NCBI GenBank assembly: GCA_003427395.1
Contig: BFEA01000003.1
Coordinates: 6,160,769-6,192,437, forward strand
Direction of reading: 5' to 3'
From: Chara braunii
Taxonomy: Eukaryota > Streptophyta > Charophyceae > Charales > Characeae
Length of the DNA stretch: 31,669 nt
The position numbers and the translations under genes were made by a program. A model generated the notes under the pieces. That model did not search any database, had not been told where the DNA came from, and saw only the letters and a program-made list of their open reading frames with translations. Positions 1-10,536 of the stretch are shown here, one piece after another (the stretch's first letter is position 1; the number at the start of each line of letters is the position of its first letter).

Positions 1-72
<72 letters not shown>

Positions 73-126
73 TCAAACACACACACACACTCAAACACAC
101 ACTCAGAAACACACACACGCACACAC

Positions 127-188
<62 letters not shown>

Positions 189-212
189 ACAAGCACACAC
201 ATGCACATACGT
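1..212. repeat. (CA)n microsatellite
   Basis: Nearly pure CA dinucleotides, interrupted by short CTCA, AAAC, ACGC and ATAC variants; it tapers into a GC-richer stretch (gcgcgcactagtgcgc near 247) and a T-rich run near 270-300. Apparent open frames are repeat artefacts. The array runs off the left edge, so its true length is unknown. Confidence 0.98.
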
Positions 213-320
213 GTCGTGTGTTTGCACGTGCTCACACCCACACCCAGGCGCGCACTAGTGCGCACGTGGGTTTTTCTTTTGCTTTGATTTTTTTTTTCCT
301 ATCGACTTTTGCTTAAACAC

Positions 321-393
321 TCAATGAATCAACTAGTCAACAAATTGATCAAACATCAATAAATCAATTTATCAAACATCAATCAATTAATCG

Positions 394-435
<42 letters not shown>

Positions 436-548
436 TAATCAATCAATTAATTAATCAATCAACAAATCAATTAATCAATCCATCAATCATTTGACCAATC
501 AATCAATAAATCAATCATCCACCCACCCACTCAACCAACCAATCAATC

Positions 549-602
<54 letters not shown>

Positions 603-883
603 TATTAACCAATCTATTAATCAGACATCAATCAATCGATCAATCAATTAACCAAAAAGTTAATCAATTAATCATTCAATCAATTAATCAATTAATCAAT
701 CAATCAATTAATCAATCCATCAATCCAATCAATCCAATCAATCCATTCAATCTAATCAATCTAATCAATCCAATCAATCCAATCAATCAGCCAATCAATC
801 AATGAATCAGTCAATCAATTAATCAATCAATCAATCAAACAAGCAAGCAAACAATTAATTGGTCAATTAATCAAACAAGTAAG

Positions 884-921
<38 letters not shown>

Positions 922-935
922 CTTAATTAATGAAT
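321..935. repeat. (AATC)n tetranucleotide array
   Basis: About 600 bp of degenerate AATC/ATCA repeats with occasional AATT, AACC and AAGC variants. The plus strand is open for about 100 codons as an Asn-Gln-Ser-Ile repeat, which I regard as non-coding. It follows the CA array directly; the same pairing of a CA/TG array with an AATC/GATT array recurs at 5775-5880 and 13916-14368. Confidence 0.97.
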
Positions 936-1857
936 CATTTTTTTTGTTTTTTTTTAGGCCGCCCCGCGGCTTATAGCTTGAAAAAAATATATATTATTCT
1001 TTTTTGTTTTCCATGGGTTTGGGATTTGGTTTTGTGGTCAGAATCCATGACTTGGACCCCCGGAAACCCTCCCCATGAATGGTCATGTGGTGTTTTTCAG
1101 GCATTACCGGGGCGGTCATAGTTGGTGGTCTTGGGGACCCGCAGTTATAATTAGGTCGATCACTAGCCATGGCCCATAGGAATGTATAGTATGTGATGGG
1201 CTTAGACTTAAGACTATGCATATGGTTATTGTGGTGAACTTCCATTTGTGCAAAATGGCTTGTAAAGCATATAACTGGGGTGTGCCAATGAATTTTTGGA
1301 GACAAGGTTGTGAAATTCCTTATCAGGAATAGAAAATCTGGGGTTCCACCTATGGATAGGATGAGGATAAGGTGGTGGGAGACCAATATTTTCCAAACTT
1401 TAGTAGTTCTCTTGGGTCTGTTTTGAGCCCTATGACGTTTCTTGTCGGGACGAAAAGGGATAAGAGTGTATGAAGGATCCTGACGATAGGCGAGTCTTTA
1501 GCGATGTGTGTGGCAGAGTTCATAGTCTGAATCTAGGGTTTGCAGCTTTTCGACTCTTCCCGCTTCCTTTGCTTCTCCACGTGGCTTGTAATTGGAACTT
1601 CTCTCCTTCACATATTCTACACGCCAACAATGCAAACACATGGTGCGAGGCTAGGGCAAGTTATAACGGGTCAAGAAAAAACAATCAGCTCACTAAATGG
1701 GAGTATCATACAAGATGAGAGCACATCACAATGATAGTGAAGGCAGCATTGCTTCCGACAATCATACCCCAAACATCATACAATCAATCATCCCTAAATA
1801 CATTGCCTCTTCAATCGTCACATCATCACTACCCATTTTTAATCCCTATTTTTTAAG
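936..1857. other. Unassigned sequence, no supported gene
   Basis: Mixed-composition DNA. It has short open frames on both strands (the longest is on the minus strand, 994-1386) but no recognisable motif, no convincing splice-site pair and no repeat. I see nothing to annotate here. Confidence 0.5.
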
Positions 1858-2065
1858 CATGTCATGTTCCTCCAATCTCATGCACCACCCAAAGAGTTTC
1901 AAGAACCTAAAGCACAATCGCTAATTATCTTTCCGAGACAGATTTATGAAAGGTGTAAAACATTTATTAACACCTTAACACAAGACCAACATAAGGAAAA
2001 CCAACGACTTATAGAACCAAATGCAAATAGTCCAAATGGAAAGATAGAGAAATATAATAGCAGAG
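1858..2065 (+). CDS. Possible internal exon, unknown protein
   Basis: A polypyrimidine-rich stretch ending tttttaag (to 1857) precedes an open frame that stops being open just after a strong donor, cagag|gtaagt at 2065/2066. The encoded segment is polar and lysine/asparagine-rich, with PPKEFQEPKAQSL early and QIYERCKTFINTLTQDQ in the middle, which reads like protein rather than noise. I do not recognise a family, and no partner exon can be assigned: the DNA downstream is a degenerate repeat. It could equally be a chance open frame. Confidence 0.25.
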
Positions 2066-2084
2066 GTAAGTTTTAAATGCACTC

Positions 2085-2960
2085 GAAGCGGCACGTTAGA
2101 ACTTCGTGTGCAATCAGAAAGACATTCATTGATCATAGAGGGCAGATCGCTGCCGACAACGATTCGTCGAAGCGATTCCCTAACCCATTTACACTTCTTC
2201 TAACGGGACTATTTTATGTCCTCGTTAAAAGTAGATGTTAAAGAGAGAAAAAAAATATAGAGAAAAGCGAAAAACAACAGAAAAAATGATAGAAAAAACA
2301 GTAAACCATTGCTTTCTCTGTCGGGATTTTTTTGAAGCGATCCCACAGTCCACCGCCCCGCTCATACCTCTTCTAACGGGGTCATTTTCTATGCCCACGT
2401 TAAAAGTAGAAAAAAAGGGGGAAAAAAAATGTTTGAAAAAATGGTAAACCATTGCTTTCACCAGTGGGACAGGTGCACATCAATGGCAGGGGAGGACCGT
2501 GGTATTCGGATGCTCCAACCCGTAATTATTAGCGTTTTTTTTTACCATAAGGCTCGCACAGAATCATTCTCAGTGTGAAGGCAAACAACTGAAAGGAAAT
2601 ATATAAATAAACTGAAAGGAAAGACATGCATCAATCACAGAGGGGAGATTGCTGCCGACTACCCCCCTGCTTACACCTCTTCCATCGGGATTGTTTTTTT
2701 TAATTATATAAACAAACGTCCATGTTAAAGGTAAATGTATAACAATAATATTAATGAAATAAAAAAAAGAAGAAAGAAACAAGAAACAACAAAAAAACAG
2801 TAAACCATTGCTTTCACTACTGGGACGGGTGCATGTCAATGGCAGGGGAGGACCGTGGTATTCGGATGCTCTGCCCGAAATTGTTAATAGGTTTTCCTTC
2901 CACAAGGCTTGCACGAAATCATTCCCAGTCCAAAGGAAAATAACTGAAGGAAAGGCATAA
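2085..2960. repeat. Degenerate modular tandem repeat
   Basis: The block GTAAACCATTGCTTTC occurs at 2301-2316, 2445-2460 and 2800-2815. The last two copies share a following stretch of about 60 bp (TGTCAATGGCAGGGGAGGAC and so on), then similar CAAGGCTTGCAC-type and AACTGAAAGGAAA-type segments. A second block, GATYGCTGCCGAC followed by a TTCTAACGGG-like box, occurs at 2145 and 2647. Spacing is irregular (144 and 355 bp), so this is a shuffled repeat rather than a clean satellite. No coding signal is seen. Confidence 0.75.
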
Positions 2961-3059
2961 ATAACCTGAAAAGAAGCCATACATAAAGAAATCATTGAAA
3001 AAATACTTAACAAAAGTCGAATACCTTAAATACCCAACACCCAGATACTATCAACAGAA

Positions 3060-3155
3060 CTAACGTAGGTTTGTGCCTTCACGGCCGGGTGTATACCTGA
3101 CGATCCGGAAGGATGCGAAGGGCATATCCACATCTACTGGTCCCGGAGCCTCCAT
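3060..3155 (-). CDS. Short open frame, unknown
   Basis: A 31-codon minus-strand frame that starts MEAPGPVDVDMPFASFRIV and ends in arginine-rich residues. Composition is protein-like and GC-rich compared with the AT-rich DNA on its upstream side (3190-3300), which is why I note it. There is no family match I know, no supported splice sites and no partner exon. It may be a fragment of a decayed gene. Confidence 0.18.
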   Translation of the reverse strand: MEAPGPVDVDMPFASFRIVRYTPGREGTNLR

Positions 3156-3565
3156 TAATACGGAGACGTTACCATGCTCGCGAAGGTGAGAAAAAAATAA
3201 TAATAGTAAATAATTAAAAATAAAAAAATGTAGAAGCACACTGTTGAGAAATTTCCACACCTTCGTACAAAACAGATTACCAAAAAAAAGATTCCCATGA
3301 CCTCGTCGTAAAGTCAATCCATGACCAAAAAATGCTCATGCATCCCAATCGTATCCAAGTCCAGGGAATGCGAGTCGACACAGAGTTCCAATATGTGTAG
3401 CAGCCACGGGGACGAGCGGAGGGAAAAGGAGGAAGAGGGGGTAATGAACAGTGTCGTGTCTCCACGTAAAACAACCGTGATTGTGCACGCGTGCATCATT
3501 CTCAAACACATGTAGGAGGGGGTGGCAGTCCCTCAAGCATTTTTCATCGCTCGCCATGTGACTCA

Positions 3566-4185
3566 TCAGAGGGGTAACCTGCACTCACAGTGATTCTGGG
3601 AAAGTGAATATGCTGGGTTTTGCGGAGGGAGAGTGGAGATGAAGATTAGGAAGGAGAGAAAGGCAAGCAACGCCATGAGAAATGCAACGCAAAACGCAAT
3701 GACCTCCCATGTATCCATTCGAGAACGCAAACTGTTCTCCAACTCCGCCGCTCTCCAAGAAGTCGAGGAAACCGTAGCCATGCCAACCTTCGCAGAACCC
3801 TGCTTGCTCGAAGAGGCCTGCGACAATAGAGGGGAGGCGGGCGACAGCCCAGATGATAGGAAGGGGAGGTGGAGCGGGAAAGAGGAAGAGATTGAGATTG
3901 TAGGAGGGAAGACGGAGACACTGATTTCGACGGACGGCAGCATCTCCTCAAGGGGGGAGAGAGAGGCCGATAAGGAAGCACGATTATACCATGTCTTCGT
4001 CCTCGTGCCGTGCCTTAAGGAAGTCCGGGTCCAGTGGGAAATCCATCTGCAGCAGCGTCTTGGGCACACCAAATCGAAGCAGCATCTTAGGTACTCGCGA
4101 TGAACAGGCAGCAACGCTGACCAAGGATCACCTCACCAGGCACCTCGCACTCAATCAAGACGTCGTTGGGCACACTCGCATTCAT
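3566..4185 (-). CDS. Possible broken gene with a membrane segment
   Basis: A minus-strand frame of 182 codons (3566-4114) is rich in Ser/Pro and then has a good hydrophobic helix, WEVIAFCVAFLMALLAFLSF, near residues 134-155, preceded by a charged ELENSLRSRMD. Just upstream, a separate frame begins at 4185 (MNASVPNDVLIECEVPGEVI) and stops at 4087. A third piece (4085-3984, MLLRFGVPKTLLQMDFPLD) lies in yet another frame and ends at a possible donor (ATG|GTATAA). A TATA-like tatataa lies at about 4219-4225. Together these suggest a small membrane protein gene that is either split by introns or frameshifted. The opposite strand is also open (3633-4103), so the coding strand is uncertain. No family recognised. 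Confidence 0.28.
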
Positions 4186-4436
4186 TCGTGATGGTCTATA
4201 CCCTCCCTGTTGGCGAGCATATATAATACTATTCAACGTGTGGCCCGTTCCTTCCGCTGCGCCTGATCAATGCACAATGCCTCCTCCCTTGCCATATTTT
4301 GACTTTGCACGTATCGGGGCGGTTATTCCCATATTTTTCATTCGAGCCTATCCTCCTCGGTTCCGATTGGCGGTATCTTGTGAAAAAACACGGGGAAAAA
4401 AAAAAAAAAAAAAAAAAAAAACCAAAAAATAAAAAA

Positions 4437-5165
4437 GTGGTCTCAGTGGTTCTGCTCCTATGAAGTCAATAGCGGAAGCTAGCCCCCCTCGTCCCTTATC
4501 CCTTGATTGTGGTAGTGATCGAAGGGTCAAGACCTTCACAGATATCTGCCTCGCAGGCAGTACTCCAAGTGATATCCCTGTGACCGAGTCCTACTTTTGT
4601 ACATTGCCGTTGATCCAGGAGCGATCCTTATTTCGTCGTCATCCCCAAGACTGCAGCCTAGATGTAGAGAGGTCGCAGCCCTTAAAAAATGCAAAAAAAT
4701 CATAAAAAGAGAAAAGGAAAAAAAAAATCAAAAAAAGGAAAAAAAAAAAAAGGAAAAAAAAAGGGTCACTTGCCCAGTGGTTTCTTTGTGCGCCAGGCCG
4801 TTAGGGGAAGCTATCATCCTGAGCTCGTTCCCACAACTATTGTGGTAGTGGTTGCGGGTTCGAGGATGGTTTCGAATCGAGAAGGGACAACCCTGGCCAT
4901 CACTTGTACTGTACATGGTCCGTTATTCAGGGGAAGTTTATATTTCTCTGATGCTCCTGTGACCGCAGCCAAAGGGGAAAAGAAAAAAGGAAAAGAAAAA
5001 GAAACAAGAAAAAGAAAAAAAGAAAGAAAAAAGAAAGAGACAACCCTGACCATCACTCGTACTGTACATGGTCCATTATCCAGGGGAAGTTCATATTTCT
5101 TTGATGCTCCTGTGACCGGAGCCAAAGGGGAAAATAGAAAAAAAATGAAAAAGAAAAAAAGCAGT
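4437..5165 (+). repeat. A-rich SINE-like units in tandem
   Basis: Three non-coding units follow each other, each ending in a long A/G-rich tail (about 4686-4763, 4976-5038, 5133-5160). The first two start with promoter-A-box-like words (TGGTCTCAGTGG at about 4438, TTGCCCAGTGG at about 4768). The third is 5'-truncated and repeats the second: GACAACCCTGGCCATCAC.. at about 4885 and GACAACCCTGACCATCAC.. at about 5039, alignable for about 97 bp with few differences, including GATGCTCCTGTGACCG. Head, body and A-rich tail suggest retroposed SINE-like copies inserted or duplicated in series. No clean B box was found, so the class is an inference. Confidence 0.5.
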
Positions 5166-5204
5166 GGCCATTTTGAGGGGATCAGATCTTTCTCAGCAAG
5201 CTTG

Positions 5205-5396
5205 GTTACGTACCTAGGCTAACAGGAGTCTTTTAGGCTCCCTGTCTCATTTTCACAAAATTTTCTGATGAGATTCTGATCGTATTCGCGATGGAACGCT
5301 GCTTCGTTACGTACCTAGGCTAAGAGGAGTCTTTTAGGCTCCCTGTCTCATTTTCACAAAATTTTCTGATGAGATTCTCATCGTATTCGCGATGGG
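5205..5396 (+). repeat. 101-bp tandem duplication
   Basis: The segment beginning GTTACGTACCTAGGCTAA at 5205 is repeated from 5306 with only a few substitutions, including GTCTTTTAGGCTCCCTGTCT, CATTTTCACAAAATTTTC and TATTCGCGATGG. The near identity contrasts with the diverged repeats around it, so the duplication is recent. The function is unknown, with no open frame through both copies. Confidence 0.92.
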
Positions 5397-5398
5397 AC

Positions 5399-5475
5399 GC
5401 TGGGCCCGGTTCCCAGCTTGTACCAATTTGAGAGGACATGGTTGTATCTATGGGACGCTGGACCCGGTTTCCAGC
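5399..5475 (+). repeat. Pair of 19-nt hairpins with compensating bases
   Basis: Two copies of a short inverted repeat sit 58 bp apart: GCTGGG-CCCGGTT-CCCAGC at 5399-5417 and GCTGGA-CCCGGTT-TCCAGC at 5457-5475. The 7-nt loop is identical; the innermost stem pair changes from G-C to A-T, keeping the pairing. Both are preceded by ATGGGAC. They could be part of a structured transcript or a coincidence within a repeat. Confidence 0.6.
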
Positions 5476-5506
5476 AGGTGTTGCTCCCCACCAAAAGATG
5501 GAGCTT

Positions 5507-5540
<34 letters not shown>

Positions 5541-6170
5541 CCTGGCCTGGTCGTTTTTTTGGAATTGCTGGTCCACTTGCTGTGGAGGCGGTGTTTCTTT
5601 TATGCAGCTTCACGTTGTGCCTTCAGGAGGGAAACTGAACAAAGGAAAAAAGACATATATATAAAAAAAAAAAAAAAAAAAAGGATCCAAGCCCTGTCTT
5701 CCTAGAGATCAGTGTATAATCACAACCAAATTTGCACGTATTCGACATGAAACCCACACCCATATCTGCGTATGTGTGTGTGTGTGCTCATTTGTGTGTT
5801 TGTGTGCTCATGTATGCGTGCATGCGGACAAAGAAAAGCTGATTGATTTATGGATTGAGTGATTGATTGATTGCGTATGGTAAAAATGTAAAAAAAAAAA
5901 AAAAAAAAAAATGCAAAAAGAGAAAAACTTATAGGGGTGAAAATTGTAAAGCATGGATTTAATTATACTTCCTCACGAAATCGGAGATATGTACGAAAAT
6001 AACAGAATCACACCAAGGCACCCCCCTTTAAGCCCTTTAGCCCTTTAAAACCAATTTATACCCCCCTCCCCCGCTCTTGAAAGTCAACTCGTAAAAAAAA
6101 AATGAGCCTTGAATTGGGGTCATGTGGGAGAGCGTTGAAAAAAAAAAAAACGAGTTCCTTTTTTTTTTTT
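5476..6170. other. Low-complexity DNA with poly-A runs and a TG/GATT patch
   Basis: Contains A runs of about 20-25 bases (5515-5539, 5660-5682, 5889-5910) and a degenerate TG array (about 5775-5825) followed within 20 bp by GATT repeats (5840-5875). No gene is supported. Confidence 0.75.
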
Positions 6171-6279
6171 TTTGCATGCTCGGGTACCACTGGCGTCGCG
6201 CCTAGGTGCCTAGCCCGGTAGGACCGCCCGAGAATGAAAGTCTTCCTAGATATTTACTTTATTCTTAGGCTACCAGCCA

Positions 6280-6313
6280 GGCCGCCCGGGTCACCATATT
6301 TTCCCGGGCGGCC
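6280..6313. repeat. Perfect 11-bp GC-rich hairpin
   Basis: GGCCGCCCGGG (6280-6290) and CCCGGGCGGCC (6303-6313) are exact reverse complements around a 12-nt AT-rich loop. A poly-A run follows at about 6345-6364. A weaker GGCCCG...CGGGCC pair occurs at about 6504-6531. Could be a terminator-like or element-end structure; no gene assignment. Confidence 0.75.
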
Positions 6314-6364
6314 CGACCGTACAAGGACTAGAGAAGGTGTCAGCAAAAAAAAAAAAAAAAAAAA

Positions 6365-6886
6365 TCTAAAAAACCTAAACACAAACTGTATTATGCAGAA
6401 AAATAAAATGAACAACTTTTGCCTCAGGGTCACATCAAAATTCTTTACCAAATTTAAAACAAAAATTTAAATTAAAAAATAATTCTTATTTTTTATATCT
6501 TTTTGGCCCGTCCCGGCAAGTGGACCCGGGCCACTCTGGTAGCATAGCCTTATTGTTTTTTCTTTTTTCATTTTTTTTTTTTGAAATCCTATTTCAGAAT
6601 TTTCAGGTAAAAACAAAAATCACCGTGCAGAGGAAGTCGTCGTACAACCCCCCTTCTTTTTTTCGTTTTCTTTGACTTCATTTAAGGGGTGAAATAATTC
6701 ATAGGGGGTCACAGTGACACAGTTACAGATGGAATGCCCCTGGTTGGAGGATTTGGTCATGTTTTGTTAGGCCAGTTATAAAGTCGGTTGGTCATGACCA
6801 GAGGGGGATTCATAGCGCACAAATGGCATGGTCCCCTGCCTAACCCTCTCTTTTCACATTGTCTGTTTCGCCTAGAGAGCCTACGC
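6365..6886. other. AT-rich spacer, no supported gene
   Basis: AT-rich with short T runs, then mixed sequence next to the LINE remnant. Its proximal part may be LINE 3' UTR, since the minus-strand ORF2 frame ends at 6887, but no poly-A tail or duplication marks an end. Confidence 0.5.
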
Positions 6887-7812
6887 TCACATGATTTCAC
6901 CCTCAAGAAGTTGGTCTTGGTTTGGACTATGTACCTTCATTAATTTCCCAAGCTGTATCACCGCATCATTTTCGTATGTTACCAATGATGACTTATTGGA
7001 AGGTTTTTGTACCCACCACCTCCAAAAAGTCTGCATCACTGGGCAGTGCGCGAAAAGATGGGGCATTGTCTCCATCTCACCACATCCTGCTACGCGTAAC
7101 GCATCCTTGTGTTGACTTTTAGGTATCTACCACTCTCGAGCAGGAAGTGCCAGATCAAAGACTTGCGACAATAGACCCGCATGCTTCTCATGTGGGAGGA
7201 TTTAGAGGACCACCAACCAGACGCACTGTTCCTGCTACCATGGCCGTTTCCACCTTATCGGGTGTGCTTGCGGGAGCCACCTTTGGAAGCAGGGATTTAT
7301 ATATGTTTTTTGTATTTTCTCGAAGTTAACAACCCTGTGTGACAATTGCCACGAAAATGAGTCATGTTGGCCATAACAGGTTTAAACTACGTCTGTTGTG
7401 TGCACCTCCCCGTTTATTAGCCGCATCTTCTTCCACAATGCCAAATGTGTGTAGATCACACACTGGTACCTCGCCTGACATGCCCAATCAGTTTACTGTT
7501 TAAAATACATAAATCTACCCGCGTGGGTCATTGTGTGGGCTAGGTGTTGCTCTATGACGAGATGCCAGGGCTCTCCTGCCGTGCCCAAAAGGTACCATAG
7601 AAGGTGATGGAGCAATGCCATCATCTACTGGCGCGGATCTTATAATCCCATCCCTCCCAAACACCTTGGTTGGATGATTTTTCCCCATTCCATCACACTT
7701 ATGGAATATTGAACCCCTGCATTATTTGACCATAGGTAAGCATGGATATCTCACCTAAGGTAGTCGAAAGTACGCTTCCTCGGCATATGGATAGCCCCTG
7801 CGAACCATAGTT
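6887..7812 (-). pseudogene. LINE (non-LTR retrotransposon) ORF2, 3' portion
   Basis: The minus strand, read from 7812 down, gives LWFAGAIHMPRKRTFDYLR, then a frame starting GGMGL-stop-DPRQ-stop and continuing MMALLHHLLWYLLGTAGEPW (about 7655-7540). This is the typical region after the LINE RT thumb (GG.G..DP....A......PW). Further down (about 7084-7030) GCGEMETMPHLFAHCPVMQ matches the C-terminal zinc-finger (zf-RVT) pattern CG..E...HLF..CP, followed by FWRWWVQ; the frame ends at 6887. The pieces lie in different frames with several stops (for example both stops around DPRQ), so the copy is dead. The RT core itself is absent: coding similarity stops exactly where the 800-bp repeat begins at 7813, suggesting interruption by the neighbouring element. 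LINE class is secure; subfamily is not assigned. Confidence 0.8.
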
Positions 7813-8613
7813 TGTAGTTGACATGAAACAACAAATTGACTTCAGAGAATAACCATTCATCAACCACAAGCAAAGACCGACAAAAAGAGGGAAAGCAAAA
7901 GGGGAGAGAGAGAACAAAAAAGAAAGAGATAGAGAGAGAAGAGAAGAAGAAGAAGATGATAGAAAGTACACAAATACAAAGAACTCGAACGCAAGAATAA
8001 TATTTGAAAAATGTAACAATGAGGAGCAGCAGCGTGGAACCGACTAGTTTCGGCGGGCCCAACAACCAGCCTTCTTTAGGGGTCTTAATCGTCGCAGATG
8101 CATCGAAGTCTTAATGTTCGAGTATTAATAGTCAGAAGTGAACAAGTAAGACCAACAGTGACCACCGCAGTTGTCGAAAGAGAAGGGAGAAACAACTAAT
8201 CATCACGTCCTTAGGAAGCTGCTACTACAGAACAAAACAACCGGTGTCGAGTTCAAGACCTTAAGCAAAGGCAGCTCATGAAAGAAACAGCAGACCAATG
8301 CTGGTTTATGACCCTGCTTAAACAACCAACGTCGGTTTGAAACCAAAGAAAGGCATATCAATGTCCAAAATCCTAATTGAAACAACAAACCAACCAACGC
8401 TGGTTCAAGACCCAGCTGAGACGAACAACGAACCTACACCAGTTCGAAGCTTAAGGGAAAACAAAGACATCCGGTCTAGACCCGGTTTACAGAGCCAATC
8501 AACGCTGATTCGAAACCCAGTGACTGAAAAGGTAAAAAACAAAAAAAACACAAAAAAAACTGAACCTAGCAAGAAAGTTCAACAAGCGAGATATGTTCCC
8601 CTATCTATTATCA
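7813..8613 (-). repeat. Downstream LTR-like repeat of the element
   Basis: Aligns end to end with 15006-15813 (by eye roughly 85%). Shared landmarks on the plus strand include TTCAGAGAATAACCA, GGTCTTAATCGTCGCAGATG, AAGACATCCRGTCTRGACCC and GACTGAAAAGGTAAAA. On the minus strand it begins TGATAATAG and ends GTCAACTACA, thus TG..CA. It contains a purine-rich block (7880-7960) and a hammerhead-like motif (8038-8083). Short open frames inside are non-coding. Confidence 0.88.
8038..8083 (-). ncRNA. Decayed hammerhead-ribozyme-like motif, downstream repeat
   Basis: Counterpart of 15230-15275. Minus strand: ACCC, then CTAAAGA (core G changed to A relative to CTGANGA), a GC-rich stem region with GGC..GCC, GAAAC, TA, GTC, then GGTT. 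The outer stem ACCC/GGTT has a mismatch. With the core G lost it is unlikely to cleave. Confidence 0.4.
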
Positions 8614-8671
8614 GAAAACATCAATCCTTAGCAACAACAGGCCCTAAATACGGGTAAAAGAGTTCCATGAA

Positions 8672-9908
8672 CTAACTTTGATCGTTCATAAATCGATCCC
8701 ATCTCGTCAAGACCCCCAACCAATGGTCCCAACAGCCTGAGAAATTCGTCAACGCAAAATCAAAGTAGTGATCAGGATAACCACGCAACCACATCTCATG
8801 TTTCAAGGTGAAAAAAAAAGTGATTTCTATTCCATGAATATTGGTGAAGACACGTGCTCGATGCAAGAAAGAAATAATCAGAGCCAACTTCTGTTGTCGA
8901 CCAGAAAAAGAAACATAATCTTGCAGACTGTGAAATACAAGACCTCGTTCCGATATAACTCTCTGATTTTTGTGTGTGACTACGCAGCCTATCCTACATG
9001 GATTGTTGAAGACCTTCACGACACATCCGATGAAATCCCATCCACTGTCCTCATTAGTTTGCTCCAAAGTCAAATGATCATCATAACAACTTCGAAAACG
9101 ATCATGACAATCAAACTCTCCGTCCAAGAAAGAGAGGAGACAAAAGTAAGAGAATAGCGAACAAAGATAGAAACGTCATCCACAATTCAAAAACCCGATA
9201 CGAGCTTACAGTCATAACCAAGAGAGGAAAAAAAACAGAATTCGCTGTAAGTGCAGAACAGGCAAGCAAGGGCGAGGTTGGTTGTTTCAAGAGGATACCC
9301 GAAGCACAAACAACAGTATTGTTCAAATCAAACACCACGTAACGAAAGATGAGAGAGAACTTCAAGAGAATCTATCCATCTTCACCCCGTCCTCGTGTGA
9401 GCCGAGCTCATTTCCCATACTTCCTCACCAAAACACCTTTATACCCCTCAAAGTTTCAGTGGCCAACGGCCTAGTGCAGTGCTTGAAGAATCGAAGGATG
9501 AGGTAAGTGAGAAAAAAATTCTTTAACGTCAAAAGATGCACCCAACAGATGATCATCATTCTTAACAATTTGATTAATGGATTGGATCCCCGAGATGAAA
9601 TTAGAAGTACGACAAAGGTTGAAGTAAAGAGAGTCAGGGCGTTTCCAAAGAAGTGTATTGACAGCGTAGGCAATTCGCTTCCCGTTGACCGCATTTCCTT
9701 TAGGATAGGAGAGATAGATTGGACGCTAAGGATTGGCATCCTTATGCTTGGGCAAGCAGTATGCAAAGCCAAACGAACCCTTGGTATTCCACTTCCCAAT
9801 CTTATCAAACCCTTCTTCCAAAACCTGCTTTCGGCATGATGAAATAACCACATCGTCCGCACGTGATTTATGAGCAAAGGACATATTATCAATAAACAAC
9901 TTTTTCAT
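8672..9908 (-). pseudogene. Reverse transcriptase domain, Penelope-like, broken
   Basis: From 9908 the minus strand reads through a fingers segment, GKWNTKGSFGFAYCLPKHKD then RPI (after a TAG), GKRIAYAVNTLLWKRP, and the first catalytic block ASFDVKEFFSHLPHPSIL (Asp at 9528-9530). Further on come ASGILLKQ-PTSPLLACSAL (about 9280-9230) and, in another frame, IVDDVSIFVRYSLT (catalytic VDD at 9175-9183). The last piece (9127-8672) is the thumb: LTLEQTNEDSGWDFIGCVVK and downstream. The (Y/V)xDD box, D in the SFDVKEFF motif and LPKHKD resemble Penelope-like RTs. Damage: in-frame stops near KHKDANP, after ILQALH, and at four or more later sites; a frameshift before VDD; and a likely small deletion where the MG.P motif should precede SPLLA. 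The parts are collinear, so it was one RT gene copying element RNA. Confidence 0.82.
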
Positions 9909-9914
9909 ACCATA

Positions 9915-10536
9915 CCCATAGACGACGGAAAAACAAACAAAAGTGTCCCTTGGGTTTTAATCGATGGGACAACAAAACTACACCATTGATCCTTCCTTCC
10001 CTGTCACACGTGGTTAACGGTGACCCCCAGTCTTCAGCTCCTGAGTAACAGGTCCAAAACTGAAATTAGGGTTTGGTGGTGAAATTTCATGTTTTTTTTT
10101 TGTTTTTCTTTTTGCCTGTTTTTGTCTTAGTTCAAGGTTGTTGTGTACCAAATTTGGTCTCATTTGGAGCATTGGAATTTCCTCTGATAAGAGTATTTCC
10201 AAAAACGCTGAAAATTCTGAAAATTCGCTGAATCCAAAATGTCATTCAAGTGCACATTTGCCTTACTATTTCACCCTTTTTTTTTTCTTTTTTTTTAATG
10301 GTTTGTTAATATGGTGTGCACTCTATGGAATGATGCAATTTTTGGTTAAAAAGGCCTTCTGGTTTTCTTATAAATAACATTAAAAAAACGCTGGAATTTT
10401 AGGTCTTCATTCACCGCCTCTCATTTGTCTTCTTAGATCGCCGATAGGGTTATCCGCCGACGACCTCAATATATTTTTCGAGTTCTTCGTGCAAGTAGGA
10501 AAAAAATCATCAACACCAATCCGGAAAGAGACATGG
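9915..10536. other. Non-coding interval inside the element
   Basis: Lies between the linker and RT domains. It contains ACCAAATTTGGT at 10147-10158, T runs at about 10090-10115 and 10275-10298, and no motif of the polyprotein, although Penelope-like RTs are usually continuous here. It may be an intron or a later insertion; no clean GT..AG pair or target duplication was seen. Confidence 0.4.

Noticed and set aside
491-805. 104-codon open frame (Asn-Gln-Ser-Ile repeats)
   Set aside because: It is translation of the AATC tetranucleotide array; periodicity of the DNA explains it fully.
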